From positions 16,879,918 to 16,943,917 of the forward strand of contig OX393570.1 of the NCBI GenBank assembly GCA_947652115.1: a DNA stretch of 64,000 nucleotides, written 5' to 3'. The notes under the pieces are model-generated. The model was not told the DNA's origin. It made no database searches and saw nothing but the letters and a program-made list of their open reading frames with translations. This document shows, one piece after another, positions 1 to 12,000 of this stretch (position 1 is the stretch's first letter; each line of letters begins with the position of its first letter). The position numbers and the translations under genes are program-made. Origin of the DNA: Blastomussa wellsi. Lineage: Eukaryota > Cnidaria > Anthozoa > Scleractinia > Plerogyridae.

Positions 1-754
1 CAAACAGTTGTGCTGTTTAAGAGCAACCCCCTCCCCCCTTTGTTTCTCTCCAGTTTGAACACCTACATTTTGTGTGTGTGAGGGGGGGGGAGTCCATGTC
101 GACTCCAAGGGGCTTGAGGAAGAGATGCGATATCCATACCTTTCTTATCGCCTTTCTTCTCCTGCTCGAGTATTTCGTAAATTTCCTTGTATATATTGTC
201 AATGTAATTTTCTGGTATTTTGCTGGATTTTATGTTGTTTTGGTTGCAAATCGTTACAGCCGGAAACGTGACTTCCTGTTGGTAAGATATAACAAATAAT
301 AATAGTAATAAAGACGCGACTATTCATATTACGCAAGCTTGTCGCTGTGCGTGCAATCCTCATTTAACGGAACTAGAAGAAAATTACTGGAACGTCTAAA
401 ACGCTGTCTTTCTTAATTTTCTTTTTTTATTCAAGAAAACCCCCTAAAAGGCGTTTAAAAAGTATTGTTTTTAATCTGAAAACCAATTTTTATCAGTTTA
501 TTCTGGAAGCTTTGGTGGCAGTAGTGCGTCGGTACTCGCATATTGAAGTCGAAGTTTAAAATACCACCCACTTCTAGTTTTATAGAAATTGAAAAATTGA
601 AATTGAAAATTGTTCCTGACATTGCTGTCTGCGTTGGGCAACTTTAGATATTTATAATTTCCAATGCAATACAATTGTAAAATGTTTAAATGTTTGATAT
701 ATGCTATAGGCGTCATACAGATTCTTTGAAAATCCTACCAATGCGGTCTTTGTC
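1..754. other. Non-coding flank, presumably intron 1 of channel gene 1
   Basis: No exon resembling the post-TM1 block (FPAVTICN) or any later DEG/ENaC exon was found on the minus strand here, so the rest of gene 1 probably lies left of the window. The short open frames have no recognisable domain. There is a short G run near 83-92. Confidence 0.5.
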
Positions 755-820
755 TACATACCGACTCATGTTTCACTTTTACATAATTTGAATACATACC
801 GACTTATGTTTCACTTTTAC
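755..820. repeat. Tandem duplication of the exon 1 splice-donor segment of gene 1
   Basis: A 28-base unit at 755-782 is repeated at 793-820 with one mismatch, period 38. On the minus strand each unit covers the last codons of exon 1 (VKVKH-E/K-S) and a GTATGT donor. The right-hand copy is the one joined to the exon. Reading through to the left copy meets an in-frame TAA, so only the right-hand donor keeps the frame open. Confidence 0.8.
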
Positions 821-1060
821 CACTGTGGAGACCGGACGACTTAGATACAAGGTAAACAAACCATACGTCTGATAGATGAACATAGCGAAAGCGCCGAGTA
901 TAAAAACAGTCCAGATGGATCGACTAAACAGCGTCTTTGCTTCAGACAATCTTCCGATTCCATGAGTGGTCGTATAGCTGCAGAAATCTTTTATCAATTC
1001 CTTTGGTGTTTTCGACTCCTTATCGTCCTTTTTAACTTTCTGAGAAGATTCACCTGTCAT
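800..1060 (-). CDS. DEG/ENaC/ASIC-type channel gene 1, first coding exon only (partial gene)
   Basis: The exon encodes the cytoplasmic N-terminus and first transmembrane segment of a trimeric, sodium-selective DEG/ENaC-superfamily channel subunit. It is 87 codons from an ATG at 1058-1060 to a GTATGT donor just left of 800, ending in phase 0. That is the same length and phase as exon 1 of gene 3. Visible features are the His-Gly gating motif (residues 33-34, in TTHGIGRL), TM1 at about residues 48-70, and the RPVSTVVKV sequence that enters the extracellular domain. Genes 2 and 3 have nearly the same exon, so this is a third tandem paralogue; its next intergenic gap, to the gene 2 stop, is 4.3 kb. 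The other exons must lie outside the window. A lone orphan exon is possible but less likely, because frame and donor are intact. Confidence 0.85.
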
Positions 1061-2159
1061 TTGTCCGGCCCTTTTTAAAGTTGAAAGCTTGTAAACAAGA
1101 TGTTCTAGAAATTAGATGAAAATACGAATGTCTTTATCAAAGATTTTTTTAACTGAAAAAAGAAATAAAGAAAAATAATTACTACTCCGGTTTTGGACAA
1201 TGTTAACTTTCGTTGATAGGAGTTTGTAATATATCGGGTGTTGGACTACTTTCAACATTTTTAACATTTACTTTGTGGAATCTTAATTGTACCTAATTTA
1301 GCTGTTATATCATTTATACTCGCAAAGCTAAGTGAATAGAGATCATAAGCCTTTCTTTAGGTATGGAATTGAAGAATATGTAATGACATAACATAGTAAA
1401 TACGACTCTATATAACGTTTTGATATAAGTATTCCGATAATTCGTTATCGTTGCAACTTTTTTGGGATGCTAAATCACCTACTTAATACGTATCAGTTTA
1501 TCGCAAGTGCAAGCTGTAAAAACGCTATCATCTTGTAGTCGAACCCAAGCACTCTAAACACGTTATCCCTCTAAGTACTTGCCGTAGAGAACGTTTAAGT
1601 TGCGCTTCGGAAATGTTGTTATATTTTATCCCTTCATTAATGAACTCTTATGGAATTGTTTAATGTCGCTGCGTTTAATTTAATGGTACAAATATTGTTA
1701 TCGATAGATATGAGAGTTACTTACCGGTTTCTAGACAAGAACTGTGATTCCGCCGTGAAGTGAAAAAGAGATGTCAAGCTTCAATAAAATCGATTTCCTG
1801 TTTTGTTAACTGACTTATAGAGAGTACGCGATATTTGTGTGTACTTATTGTTTCTGGCCAATCAAGCGGTTTCTGAAGAAATATGACGTTTTATTTATTT
1901 ATGATTGTACTCCTCTCTTTGTGATCATGGTACCAATGCTATCTTCTGTTTATGCCATGTTTCACCGAGCGCTTCATAATAGCTGAAATATTTGCGTTCG
2001 AGACATGTGTCCTTGCATTGGTTATTTGCTACTCTCGAAGTAAACTACAATTTGACACAATCTGGCAGTCTTCAAAGTAATAACGCCCTCAAAGAGCGTT
2101 AAGTAATTATTAATCAAAACTGGTTTGTTTGGTGACATAAAATGTGACACCTGGAATAC
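1061..2159. other. Intergenic, upstream of channel gene 1
   Basis: AT-rich with no supported gene. It should contain the promoter or 5' UTR of gene 1 (minus strand), but no promoter element can be pinned down. Confidence 0.5.
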
Positions 2160-2300
2160 TGATTTCTTATGAACTTTCAAGCAATTGGAATAAAGAAGCC
2201 TGAAAAATCAGGGTTTTAACGGGACTCGAACCCGTGACCTCCGCGAATACCGGTGCTATGCTGCAGAAACATTAGGCTCCAAGTTTCACCCTGGCCGAGG
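2160..2300 (-). repeat. tRNA-derived SINE, 3' part
   Basis: On the minus strand there is a perfect RNA polymerase III B box (GGTTCGAGTCC), then CCCGTTAAAACCC and a TGATTTTTCAGGC hairpin, then a short unique tail. This layout (tRNA-like head, TTTTTCAGGC linker, AATTGC tail) matches tRNA-derived SINEs. The A-box half is degenerate, and no cloverleaf can be folded, so it is not a functional tRNA. Confidence 0.65.
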
Positions 2301-3496
2301 CTAAAATTTAAGAAAGAATGATATACACAATTTTAATTGCTGAACGTCAAAAAAGGTTTAAAAGATATCTAAATTCCTTACTGTACTCGTCAGTTCTTGG
2401 ACGACGTATAAATGACGTGCGAATTACGTCATCATTTTCGAACAGTCACCATTTTATATCTAACAGTGTAAAACTGACTGCAGGGAAAGAAATAAACAAC
2501 AAGTTCCTCTTCAGATAGGATTCCAGTCGAGTTACCTATTAAAGAAAGGCTATTGCACCACATTGTTTCAGGGTTTTTTTCAGATGTTTGCACGAACGAC
2601 ATTAAGCAACTATGTACCATTGTTAGTGTAAACAGGTAGCCGATTATTTTAAGTGAATACATTGTTCGGATCCAGTCATGCCTCAAGTCTGCTCAAGGGG
2701 TCACTGGGGTTCGTATCCAGATGCACAGAAGATGTTCTGTTTGCTCACGCACACACGCATTCTTGGAAGCAGCATGAAATAAAGAGCGCCAAGATCGAGA
2801 ATAGCTGGGTAGATTTTGAACACACCGCAAGTATACACTGCAACCGAAATAGAAATCTACAATCATTTTGTCGCTATTGGCTTGCATGCACGATGGAATA
2901 AAAAAAAAGGAAAAAAACAACAACAAAACAAACTCGACCCACATAAGACGCTGTGTCAAGCTATTCGAATGTACATGGAGCAATAATGGTGGGAGACAGG
3001 CATTCCCCTTGGAGGCAATGGAGGCTAAATCCGGCAAAATAATATATATCGTGTCATTTCCGTTCGAAAATATCCCCTTGCATTAGCTTTGATTTAACCA
3101 CCGTTTGTATCCCACCGAGGATAGGTTGTGTTCTATATATTATTTCAACAGTTGTGATGCAGAAAGTTGTCAGTTTATCATTTACACAATTGCAAGACAT
3201 GGCAGTGTTTAGTTTTAGTGTGCAATCAAATAGAACGGCATCAGAACAATACAATAATAATTTAAATTAAAAATACATACAGAAGCTGGGCACCCCAAAC
3301 ACCCCATTTTTTTGTAAATAATTATACATTTTGTCAGAAGACAGGCGAAATCATTTCCGGATTATTTTAAAGAATGTGAAAGAGAAAAGATGGAAATGAT
3401 TGACATGATTCTCTATGCCCCGAGAGTCTCTTTTGGTAAAAAAATGTCTCGACAAACGCGTTCACTCATGCAAAGGTAAAGTTATTGAAAATTATA

Positions 3497-3530
<34 letters not shown>

Positions 3531-5349
3531 GATGATTTATTTTAGTTTTCCTTTACCAACATTGTACATCCAACACACGGCTAAAGGCTGGTCAAGTTGA
3601 AGTAAGACTACACCACCTGTATCCATGTGGTTGTATATAATGCAGGTATGTATCTATGGTATAACAACCACTTCTTGGCTTTTTTCACATGAATGGCTCG
3701 ATACCCTGCGTGAAAACAATAAAAAGAACAACGGTAACAATGCCCCTAGCCCCTGAAACAATAAAGCATCTGCTACCAGAAGAATTAAATGCTGACGAAT
3801 GCTGCTCCACTCCCTTTTTAGATCAGTTACAAAAGAGCAGTTTTTGAATGGCTGTCCATAATTAATTGTTTCCTTATGTAATTCAATCTTTGCTAAGCGC
3901 CGCCATTAATTTTAAATGTGTCGCCTTACATTGAATAATCTATAACCAATAGCACCTTTCAGAAATACTTCTATCGGTCAGTGGCGATTCATTGCGATGC
4001 ACTGACGGAGGGGTTTATTTGGCCGTATTATGCTACGCACAGGCGGGAGCTTTTTGCAGCTTTTTTTTCACAAATGCTACATAGAATAGTTATGTCCAAT
4101 AAAGTTATGGAAGTGTTTATGCGTGTATGCACATTGAATAACATGACACACTTTGTGTTACATAAGTACGAAAATAAAGGAAAAAGAAAATAATTAAATA
4201 AGGAAAAAGATCTCAACCGACGTGTGATGCACATCAAGGCTTGAATAAAACAAATGTTTTTCTTTAAGATTTCAGCTTCTAAACCGTCTAAATTTACTCT
4301 TTCCACTGATTTCCTCTTCCTCCAGCTGAATTATTCACGTTTCTGGCATTTGCCTTGGTGTAGACCCACACAATGAAGTGGAGCTTCCATGTAGTTGATC
4401 CACATCAATTTAACTTCCGCATGGATTAAACGTTTGCCGCCACAAACATCTTAATGACGTTTTACCTTTTGCACCCAATACCTACATCTGTTGTTATCAA
4501 AACAGTTAGATGATAAGGACCAGTTAGACAATAAGGGCCTTATAGGGTTTCACCCTCCACCAAAGCGCGATGTATTGCTACACGTTCGTCAACCAACGGG
4601 TTTTACAACTAAAAATGTCAAGGGACTCAAAATTCGCCGGTGGCAACACTTTATTGTCATCATATATCGTTATTCAGTTTACTTCATTAACTTAGATATG
4701 CATCTGTCCTCATAAATGATTATATTAATGTTATGTAACTATAGAAGAAAGAGTGTGTTCCTTAGTGTGGCAGGTGAAGTAAACGATTGGATGATTGCTT
4801 GGATGATGTTTGATGGGTTAATTACATCAAAGGGTAAGAAAACAAAGGAGATAACGTATAGAATACGAAATGAGGCTTCCGCCTTATCCAAGAATTATAA
4901 GAAATATTTTGGTTTATTTTAATGCAAGGAATGTTGTAATTGTAAGGCTTATTTTATGTTTTATGTTCTTACATCCAGGTTCTGTCACACACTCCCAGGC
5001 TTAGTATTAAGGTCTAGCATTGACGTCATATTTTACAAGTTTAGACATTCCCGTCCTTTGCATGCCATTACAGCTAGCCAATGATATGGCAAAAAAACCT
5101 TTCACGGTAAACTCGTAAATGTTTCGTCAATGAACAGAGTGGAATCCAAATTACATCAGAGTTCGCTATAATGTAACATGCATGGAACGCTAATAACTTC
5201 CAAGAATATTCAGTGAAGGTTGCTTTTCGATATAAGTTTTGTTTTATCGTCAACAGAAACATTTCCATAAATTCAGATACTGCGTTCAGAATGCAACTGT
5301 AACTTACACCTACGGCTATCGAAAAATAACAGATCCAAAAGACCTGGTC
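2301..5349. other. Gene-poor stretch between channel genes 1 and 2
   Basis: Only short open frames without domain signature. It contains a (TTGA)n microsatellite at 3498-3528 and presumably the 3' UTR of gene 2 at its right side. AATAAA on the minus strand occurs at 4913-4918, about 430 bases beyond the gene 2 stop, a possible polyadenylation signal. Confidence 0.5.
3498..3528. repeat. (TTGA)n microsatellite
   Basis: About seven uninterrupted tetranucleotide units. Confidence 0.9.
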
Positions 5350-8300
5350 TTAGGCCTGCACTTGAATGACATTTCTCCGAGACACACGGTCGACAAGGGT
5401 CTGTATTATCATCACCAATAACTCCAACAACTCGCAGCATGTTAGTACTGATATACCAATCCACAACCCGAGCTGGCCTCCTATGTCAGCAACAAGGTTG
5501 ACTCCCTAGTAAAACAATTAAAGCAATGTTCATGAGGGAAATAAGCTACTGACTCACGCCTCCATCTTTCCCTCCCTGTTCCTCTGTTTTTTAATTCACT
5601 GCGAAGTTTGGCTATGCTTTAAACAAATTATTGGCATACATATTGGAGCCCGAACTAAAAGCTGTAACTTGTACATTTTCACGCGTTCTTACACTGCAAT
5701 AACGCGACGTTTCTAAAACCCAACGCTAATTTGTTACATTTAACCCCTGTTAAGCGGTTATTATCTATAAAGCCGCGTCTTCTCATTAACCCAATCGAGA
5801 CTTGTCGCTTAATAGGGAATCTCCCGAAGTATCAGTTAAAGTTTTAATTTTAATGAAACAAATAACGGTGAGGGTGGGGGGGGGGGTGCGGGGGGGGGGG
5901 GGGGGGGTGGAAGAGTTAGGATATACTTAGCATAATGTATTATTCCACTTTGTAACAGGTTGCAATTCGTAGGGAATAAGTAAAGTAAAATGTTGACGAA
6001 ATATCGAACAAAGTTAAATAACAGTTACATAAACGTGAAACAGAGGCAGTTCAATTTAAAAGAATATGAATATCAAATTTTGTTAACCCTACATACCTCA
6101 TAGGCAAGTCTTTCAGATACTTTCTGGTAGTTGAGTTGCTCATAATATATTTTCACCTGAAGCAAGTTGTCGCTGCGAGACAAGAAAAGGAACAAAATAT
6201 TTTCAAAACTGCCGTGAACAAATATCACAATATTCAGAATGTGTATGATATTCCGGTCAAGTGTTGCATAATGCTTATACCTACCTCAAGTAGTACCCTT
6301 CGTACATCTCGTTTGCATAGACAGTGTTCTCCTTTACGCGGGTCTCAAGGATTGACTAAGAACGAACAAAAGCATTAGGAAACAGCGTTAAAACCATCAA
6401 AGTTACATTAAGAATAAAATACTTCCAGGGTTGATCGCCACCCTTCAGCTGTACGTATTTTTTGTTGACTGCGACGCAACATGGCGTCTGTGACTTCATC
6501 AAGTCCTCTATCTTGGATTTAATTCGGAGACCTGATAACCTGAATTGGTACCAAACAATGATGTAATGCTATTGCTATTTACAAATGTACCAGTTCGGCA
6601 ATTTTACCTTGGGCGTTATCCTGGTAAATTTGATTTTCTTTATTCTAACACTTCACCACTTGGTGAAGTCACCGCTGAGTTCGTGGCATACATGAAATAT
6701 CCCAAAGTCGACAACACTAAATCTTTAAAAATCGAGATTCGTTACTTTATATGCCAGTGCATGTCTCTCCACAATGTTGCAAATAAATCAATGAAATGCA
6801 AGGGTGGGAAGTATAGCAAAATTAGATCTCAACCTGCATGTCAGCATGCGGTTGCTATGGCAATGTCAAAAAATCATGAATACAATGTTTTCCACACACC
6901 ACAGTGTCAATGATAGATGAATTAACATCACATAGTAATCCCCTTTTAAACTTTTAACAAAACTTGTGGGGTCAGTTTGTAGCTGTTTGTTTGAGCCTTA
7001 CCCACGCTTAAGTACAAGAAATATTGCTGAATTTGTCTTCCATGACCGAAACTATAACAAACACCTACCTCATATCCAGAAGCAGGCCAATGTCCCATTG
7101 ACAGTGTGCTCACGAATTGTACCTCTCTGACATAAAGAAAGACGATTTATACGTTAACTGGCGTTTTAGTGCAATGTAGCTTATAATCCATCAAACATTT
7201 TTTCTCGCCCGCGATTGGCCTAAACACGCCACGTGATGCTTGTAAACCTGGGGAATATCCGAGATTATTAAAAACTAGCTATGGTATATTGCATCTCCTG
7301 GGTTTTGATTGGTTTAGAGGTAATGGTATCTGAGCTCATATACCATTGACCTACAAATATGGTACGGGTAAAAGAATGCATTTTTCAATGGTTGTACTGT
7401 ATTTTTTGGGCGTTTTTAATTAAACTACGCGCCTCGTTGGCTATCTACCATCTCATCTCCAACGCGCGCTCGTGGAACAATTGTTAAATATGCCCCAAGC
7501 GATATTCCCCAGGTTTTGAATTTTGAGATTTATTTTCCCACGTTTAGTTTTCATCCCGAGTAAAGTGTCCGTTTGAATAGAACTGAAAATATTTGAACGC
7601 CCACAGAATGTTCAGGTGTGAAATAGTTTTCAAAAATATAAAGGGAATATAAAAGGTAATAAACAAAATAGCCTCCATTTTGCTTAGAAATATATATGCC
7701 CGGATATTTGTCCTTGGACATTATGTGTTCCTCGAAGCTCACAGTTTTCCTCGAGCTTCGTTCTCGAAAAACTGTTCGCGTCTCGGAACAGATATAATGT
7801 CCGCGGACAAATATCCGAGCATATTTCCACACCAAATGGAAGCTATTGTTTATTTATACTATCATTTATGCAATATGAACTGACGTCATTTGCGAACGCT
7901 TTAAGAAAAGGAACAACGCTTCGGGTTAATGGTTGGTTCTAGGGATCCATGACCCCGGTTAACGCGTGACATGTGCAACACCTTACATTGTCTATAGCCA
8001 CTTTATATGGCCACATATAGGATACCTTTTCCTATGTGCATATGATGTTAAAGATATTTTATAACACACTTACCTGCATGGTGTAGGGCAATGTTTCTCG
8101 CAGTCGAGCTCTCCAGTGACTAGTTTTAATTGTATCTTTTCTAAACATTTTTCTGAGGAAGGGACACAATGAAGAAGTCAGCAATTTACAAAATTAAAGC
8201 TAACGACCACATTTAAATTTCGTTGACTTGCCAGCTGAACACGTAATGTTTAAAACGAAGAATCGGTGAGAACTGATAAAAACAAGAAGCTTTTTAATTT

Positions 8301-8962
8301 CAAAAGTTTCAATCAGGATGTAGGACTATCAGTTAGTATTTTTTTTATATAAACTGCAGTGTTTTATAAGGATTTCCGCCCCTGAGAAAAACGGTAATTT
8401 AACACACGTGTAAAATTACGATACTTTTACACGTGTGATGATATCAACTGCTTCACTTTTGATAACATGTTTGACCCTGTTGTACTTCAATTTATTGGTG
8501 TGCGGAAACGTCCGTGTGACATTCGGATAACATTTTTGAATCTTCGGAAATCTTGGGAAAATGGTCGGAAATCATCGGAAATTGTCAAAAACTTCGTCAA
8601 AACATGAAATATAAAACGTTAGTTGGATCGAGTTGAACACTCCAAGAGAAATTTCATATCTCCGCACACCAGGTATTCTTCTGTATGTATCGCTTTTACC
8701 TGTTGTTGAATTCCGCAAGTTGCATATTTCTGCATCAGATGGAAATTGCCCCTCGGCGCATCCGCAATCTGCAATCTGTTTTTCGGCCTGGCACGAGTTT
8801 AAACAAGTCTTTGAAACAAAGGGATTACTATTTCAATAAAGATAGAATGAAAATATTTTTCTACAAACAAAAGCAGTAGCACACATTTACACGATGTCGT
8901 CATCTGACTGCAACTACCAGAATTTATTTCGAAGTTTTTCCTTTAAATTATTATTTAAATTT

Positions 8963-9018
<56 letters not shown>

Positions 9019-12000
9019 AAAAGTCCTATTACCAAGTAATCGCATCAATAACAAATTCGAGGTTAGTAAGGCTTTTAGAATTAGAACCCCTTGTGTGAAC
9101 CTCTTTTGTGTTTTGAGAATCTCTTTTGTGCAAAAAGTGGGTAAACAGCAAGAAAGGACCCATCTAAGTGCCGTGACTGACGCGCGAACGACGCAGGTGT
9201 CCAATTACAGTTATCCAATTTGAATTTGTACCAATTAGATACTGTGATTGGATACCCACGTGATTGCGCGCCGATTACGCGAAAAATAGGCGTGCACAGA
9301 AGCAATCAAAATCGAACATTTTGTTGTAGATACGATTAATGACGAATCATGCAAATTGAAGAAAGAGGAGGAAGAATAGCCGTTTGTATCGTCACCACGA
9401 TACATTTTATGCATAGCAACGATACGTAAATAGGTACATAGAATTAATTGTCTGTTTATTTTTGTGGTACCTGTCTGGAATACGAAGAGCCATATTGCTT
9501 GGCATACATGTTATCTCGATTCAAATCCTCATCTGACATGCAACTCCCGTTTCCAAAGGGATCAGCCCTTTCAATGACATTCTAACAGAAATAATGATAA
9601 AGAATGATGAGAAATTTGTGAAGATAGGAAATGGCGTAAGCCTATTTTATTTATTCTAAAATGAAAGTAAAATATCCAAGATGTGGTCCTTTTGTATCTC
9701 GGTCCTTGTTACCTCAACTTAATACATTAAACCATCCACCTCTGCTATAGATTAGTAACGGCTATTTATGCAAATGTAAATCATGTATACCTACCCTTCT
9801 TATCGCAAATGACGTGGATCGGCTTGGCAGCACACTATAACCTTCATTGTTCGGAAATGGTATTTGTCCTTGATCGTGTACTACAACTCTAGCGCCAGCT
9901 GTATCACTGAGCTCTGGGATGTACTGTGACTGCTCTATAAACAGGTTCAGCTTAAGACCTAAGAATAAATAAATGTAGAGCAATTAACCGTAAGCGTGCG
10001 GGCAATATTTTGCCCTGGCCCTACAAAGAGAAAACAGAAGCAACAACAACAGCAACTTATGCCATATTACCGCCCGTTGGTCCAGTGATGTGAGATGACA
10101 GAACTCTTTGCTTTTCATCGTTGTCGTCTATGCCGCCATTAAAAGTAAAACAGTTTCCGTAGCGATAGTCCCAAAGATGATGCCAATATTTCGAGTAGTT
10201 CCTAAAATGTCAGGCAATTAATTAGCAGTAAGCCACTTGCTATTTAGCTAACGTCTGTTATCTTTAAGTAAATTTCATTTCCCATGTCGAAATGGTCCAC
10301 CTTTTCGTTACGGCTTGTTGTAAGTTGTAATCACCGATCAAAGGGTTAATCATATTTATTCATGTCAGTGACCAAAACAGGGACAAATATGTGGAAAAGT
10401 TTCTTTTTTAACCACGATACAGTACCTTTGAGGTGTTGATCCGGCGAAGTTTTAAACTGATACACATCTGGTCTATAATGGATTCTTCTGGTGCATTTCG
10501 AACAAAAACCAAACTTCACTAATCGGGTGGACTTTATGTACAGTTCTTTATTAGAATTGCTTTTAATGTCATAGCCAGGTTGATAGAACTAGAACTACGG
10601 GCTTTTTATGCTCTACTCAACGTCATTTAAAAACTACGTTAGGACAAAACAACGAACCTGCAGTCATATCCCCTGTATGAGCATTCAAAGACAAGGTCTT
10701 CAAACTGATGCCCCATGTCGTAAACTGAGGAATCGTTTTGCATAGCCAGCTCGGCACGTATAGCTTCTTCAATTTCATATTCCTTTTCTTTTGTCTCTTC
10801 TTCAAGCCCACCAAAGTAATAATCGTAGTCGTAGTCATAGTAATCGTAGTCATAATAATCGTAGTCGTAGTAATCATAGTCGTACGGAGGATACGTCGTT
10901 GCATCTGCCGGATACCGAGTCGGGTCGGTAGGCCTTTCTGAATTTGCATCTGTTGAAAGGTCGATGGGAGCTGATTGAGTTGGGGGATTGGTTGGCTCGG
11001 CCGTGGTTTCATCTGTTGGAGAGTCAGTGTTCGTTGTGTGACTTGGAAGGTTGGTAGGCTGGGCTGTGTTTGCATTTGCGCTAGGAGTTGCACCAGGAAA
11101 GGATCCATTGTTGGCTGCTTGTGAATCATTGCTTGCAACCAGCGCTAAATGTGATAAGAGAAACATGTACAAGTTAAAAGGCATGCCAGCTAAATATCTC
11201 GCAACATATTACTTTAAGAAATATTGCTTAGCTAACATATAGCTTCACAAGCAAAATTGCTGAGACGTAAGAGCGCACCACTTAGCAGTCATATGCTACG
11301 AGCCTGAATTTTCCTCTTAGAAAACGAGGGGGAGTACAACACCTGTTTTAGTGGAAACTCTAAAGGAAAAGTGGAAACTAGAAACTAAAACGGGATAAGT
11401 CGAAACTGGAAATTCTGAAGGATTAGTTAAAACAGTAACTCTGAAAGCTAGAATTTCAATAAAATCATGCCCCCGTTGAAAGGAACGCACGAGCAGTCGT
11501 ACACTATCTTCGATAACTTACAAGCTCAGCTGTGCTCTATTGGAAAGCGCTCTTGTATGATTGACGGAAATTAAGTCTTGGAAACATTTCCTCAGGTGTT
11601 TTGATTTCTGAAGTCGTGTATTAATGCAAATGCTGGCAAACCATCCGACCACACGCCATAGTTATATAAGGGCTCATTATTGGAAATGACGTACAGAATT
11701 GGAAAATTTTGACATCGTTTCTTTTTTCTGTAAAACTAATCAGCCATTTAAGACTGTTTGGGTATCATTTTAAAGTTAATTCTTAAGAAAGGGGGCCTTT
11801 CCATGCACTTCTTGCAAAGTATCTTATCTAAATACCTTATTCAAACAACGTACTTTTTTGAGTATATTCCTACCTTCTAGCTTTAGATCGTCCAAAATGC
11901 CCTCTATGAAGCCATACGGAAGCTTGACTTGGCGAATCATATTTAAATTGCATATGGTCACGGCAGGGAATTTGACATGCTATGGAAAAAAGATTACAAG

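Noticed and set aside
2206..2260. Possible tRNA gene on the minus strand
   Set aside because: Only the B-box half is intact, and it continues into a SINE body.
6545..6913. 122-codon plus-strand open frame in intron 9 of gene 2
   Set aside because: No recognisable domain, antisense to the channel gene, and no supporting splice or start context.
10738..10941. Plus-strand frame rich in Val/Ile
   Set aside because: Antisense of the Asp-Tyr codon repeat in exon 3 of gene 2.
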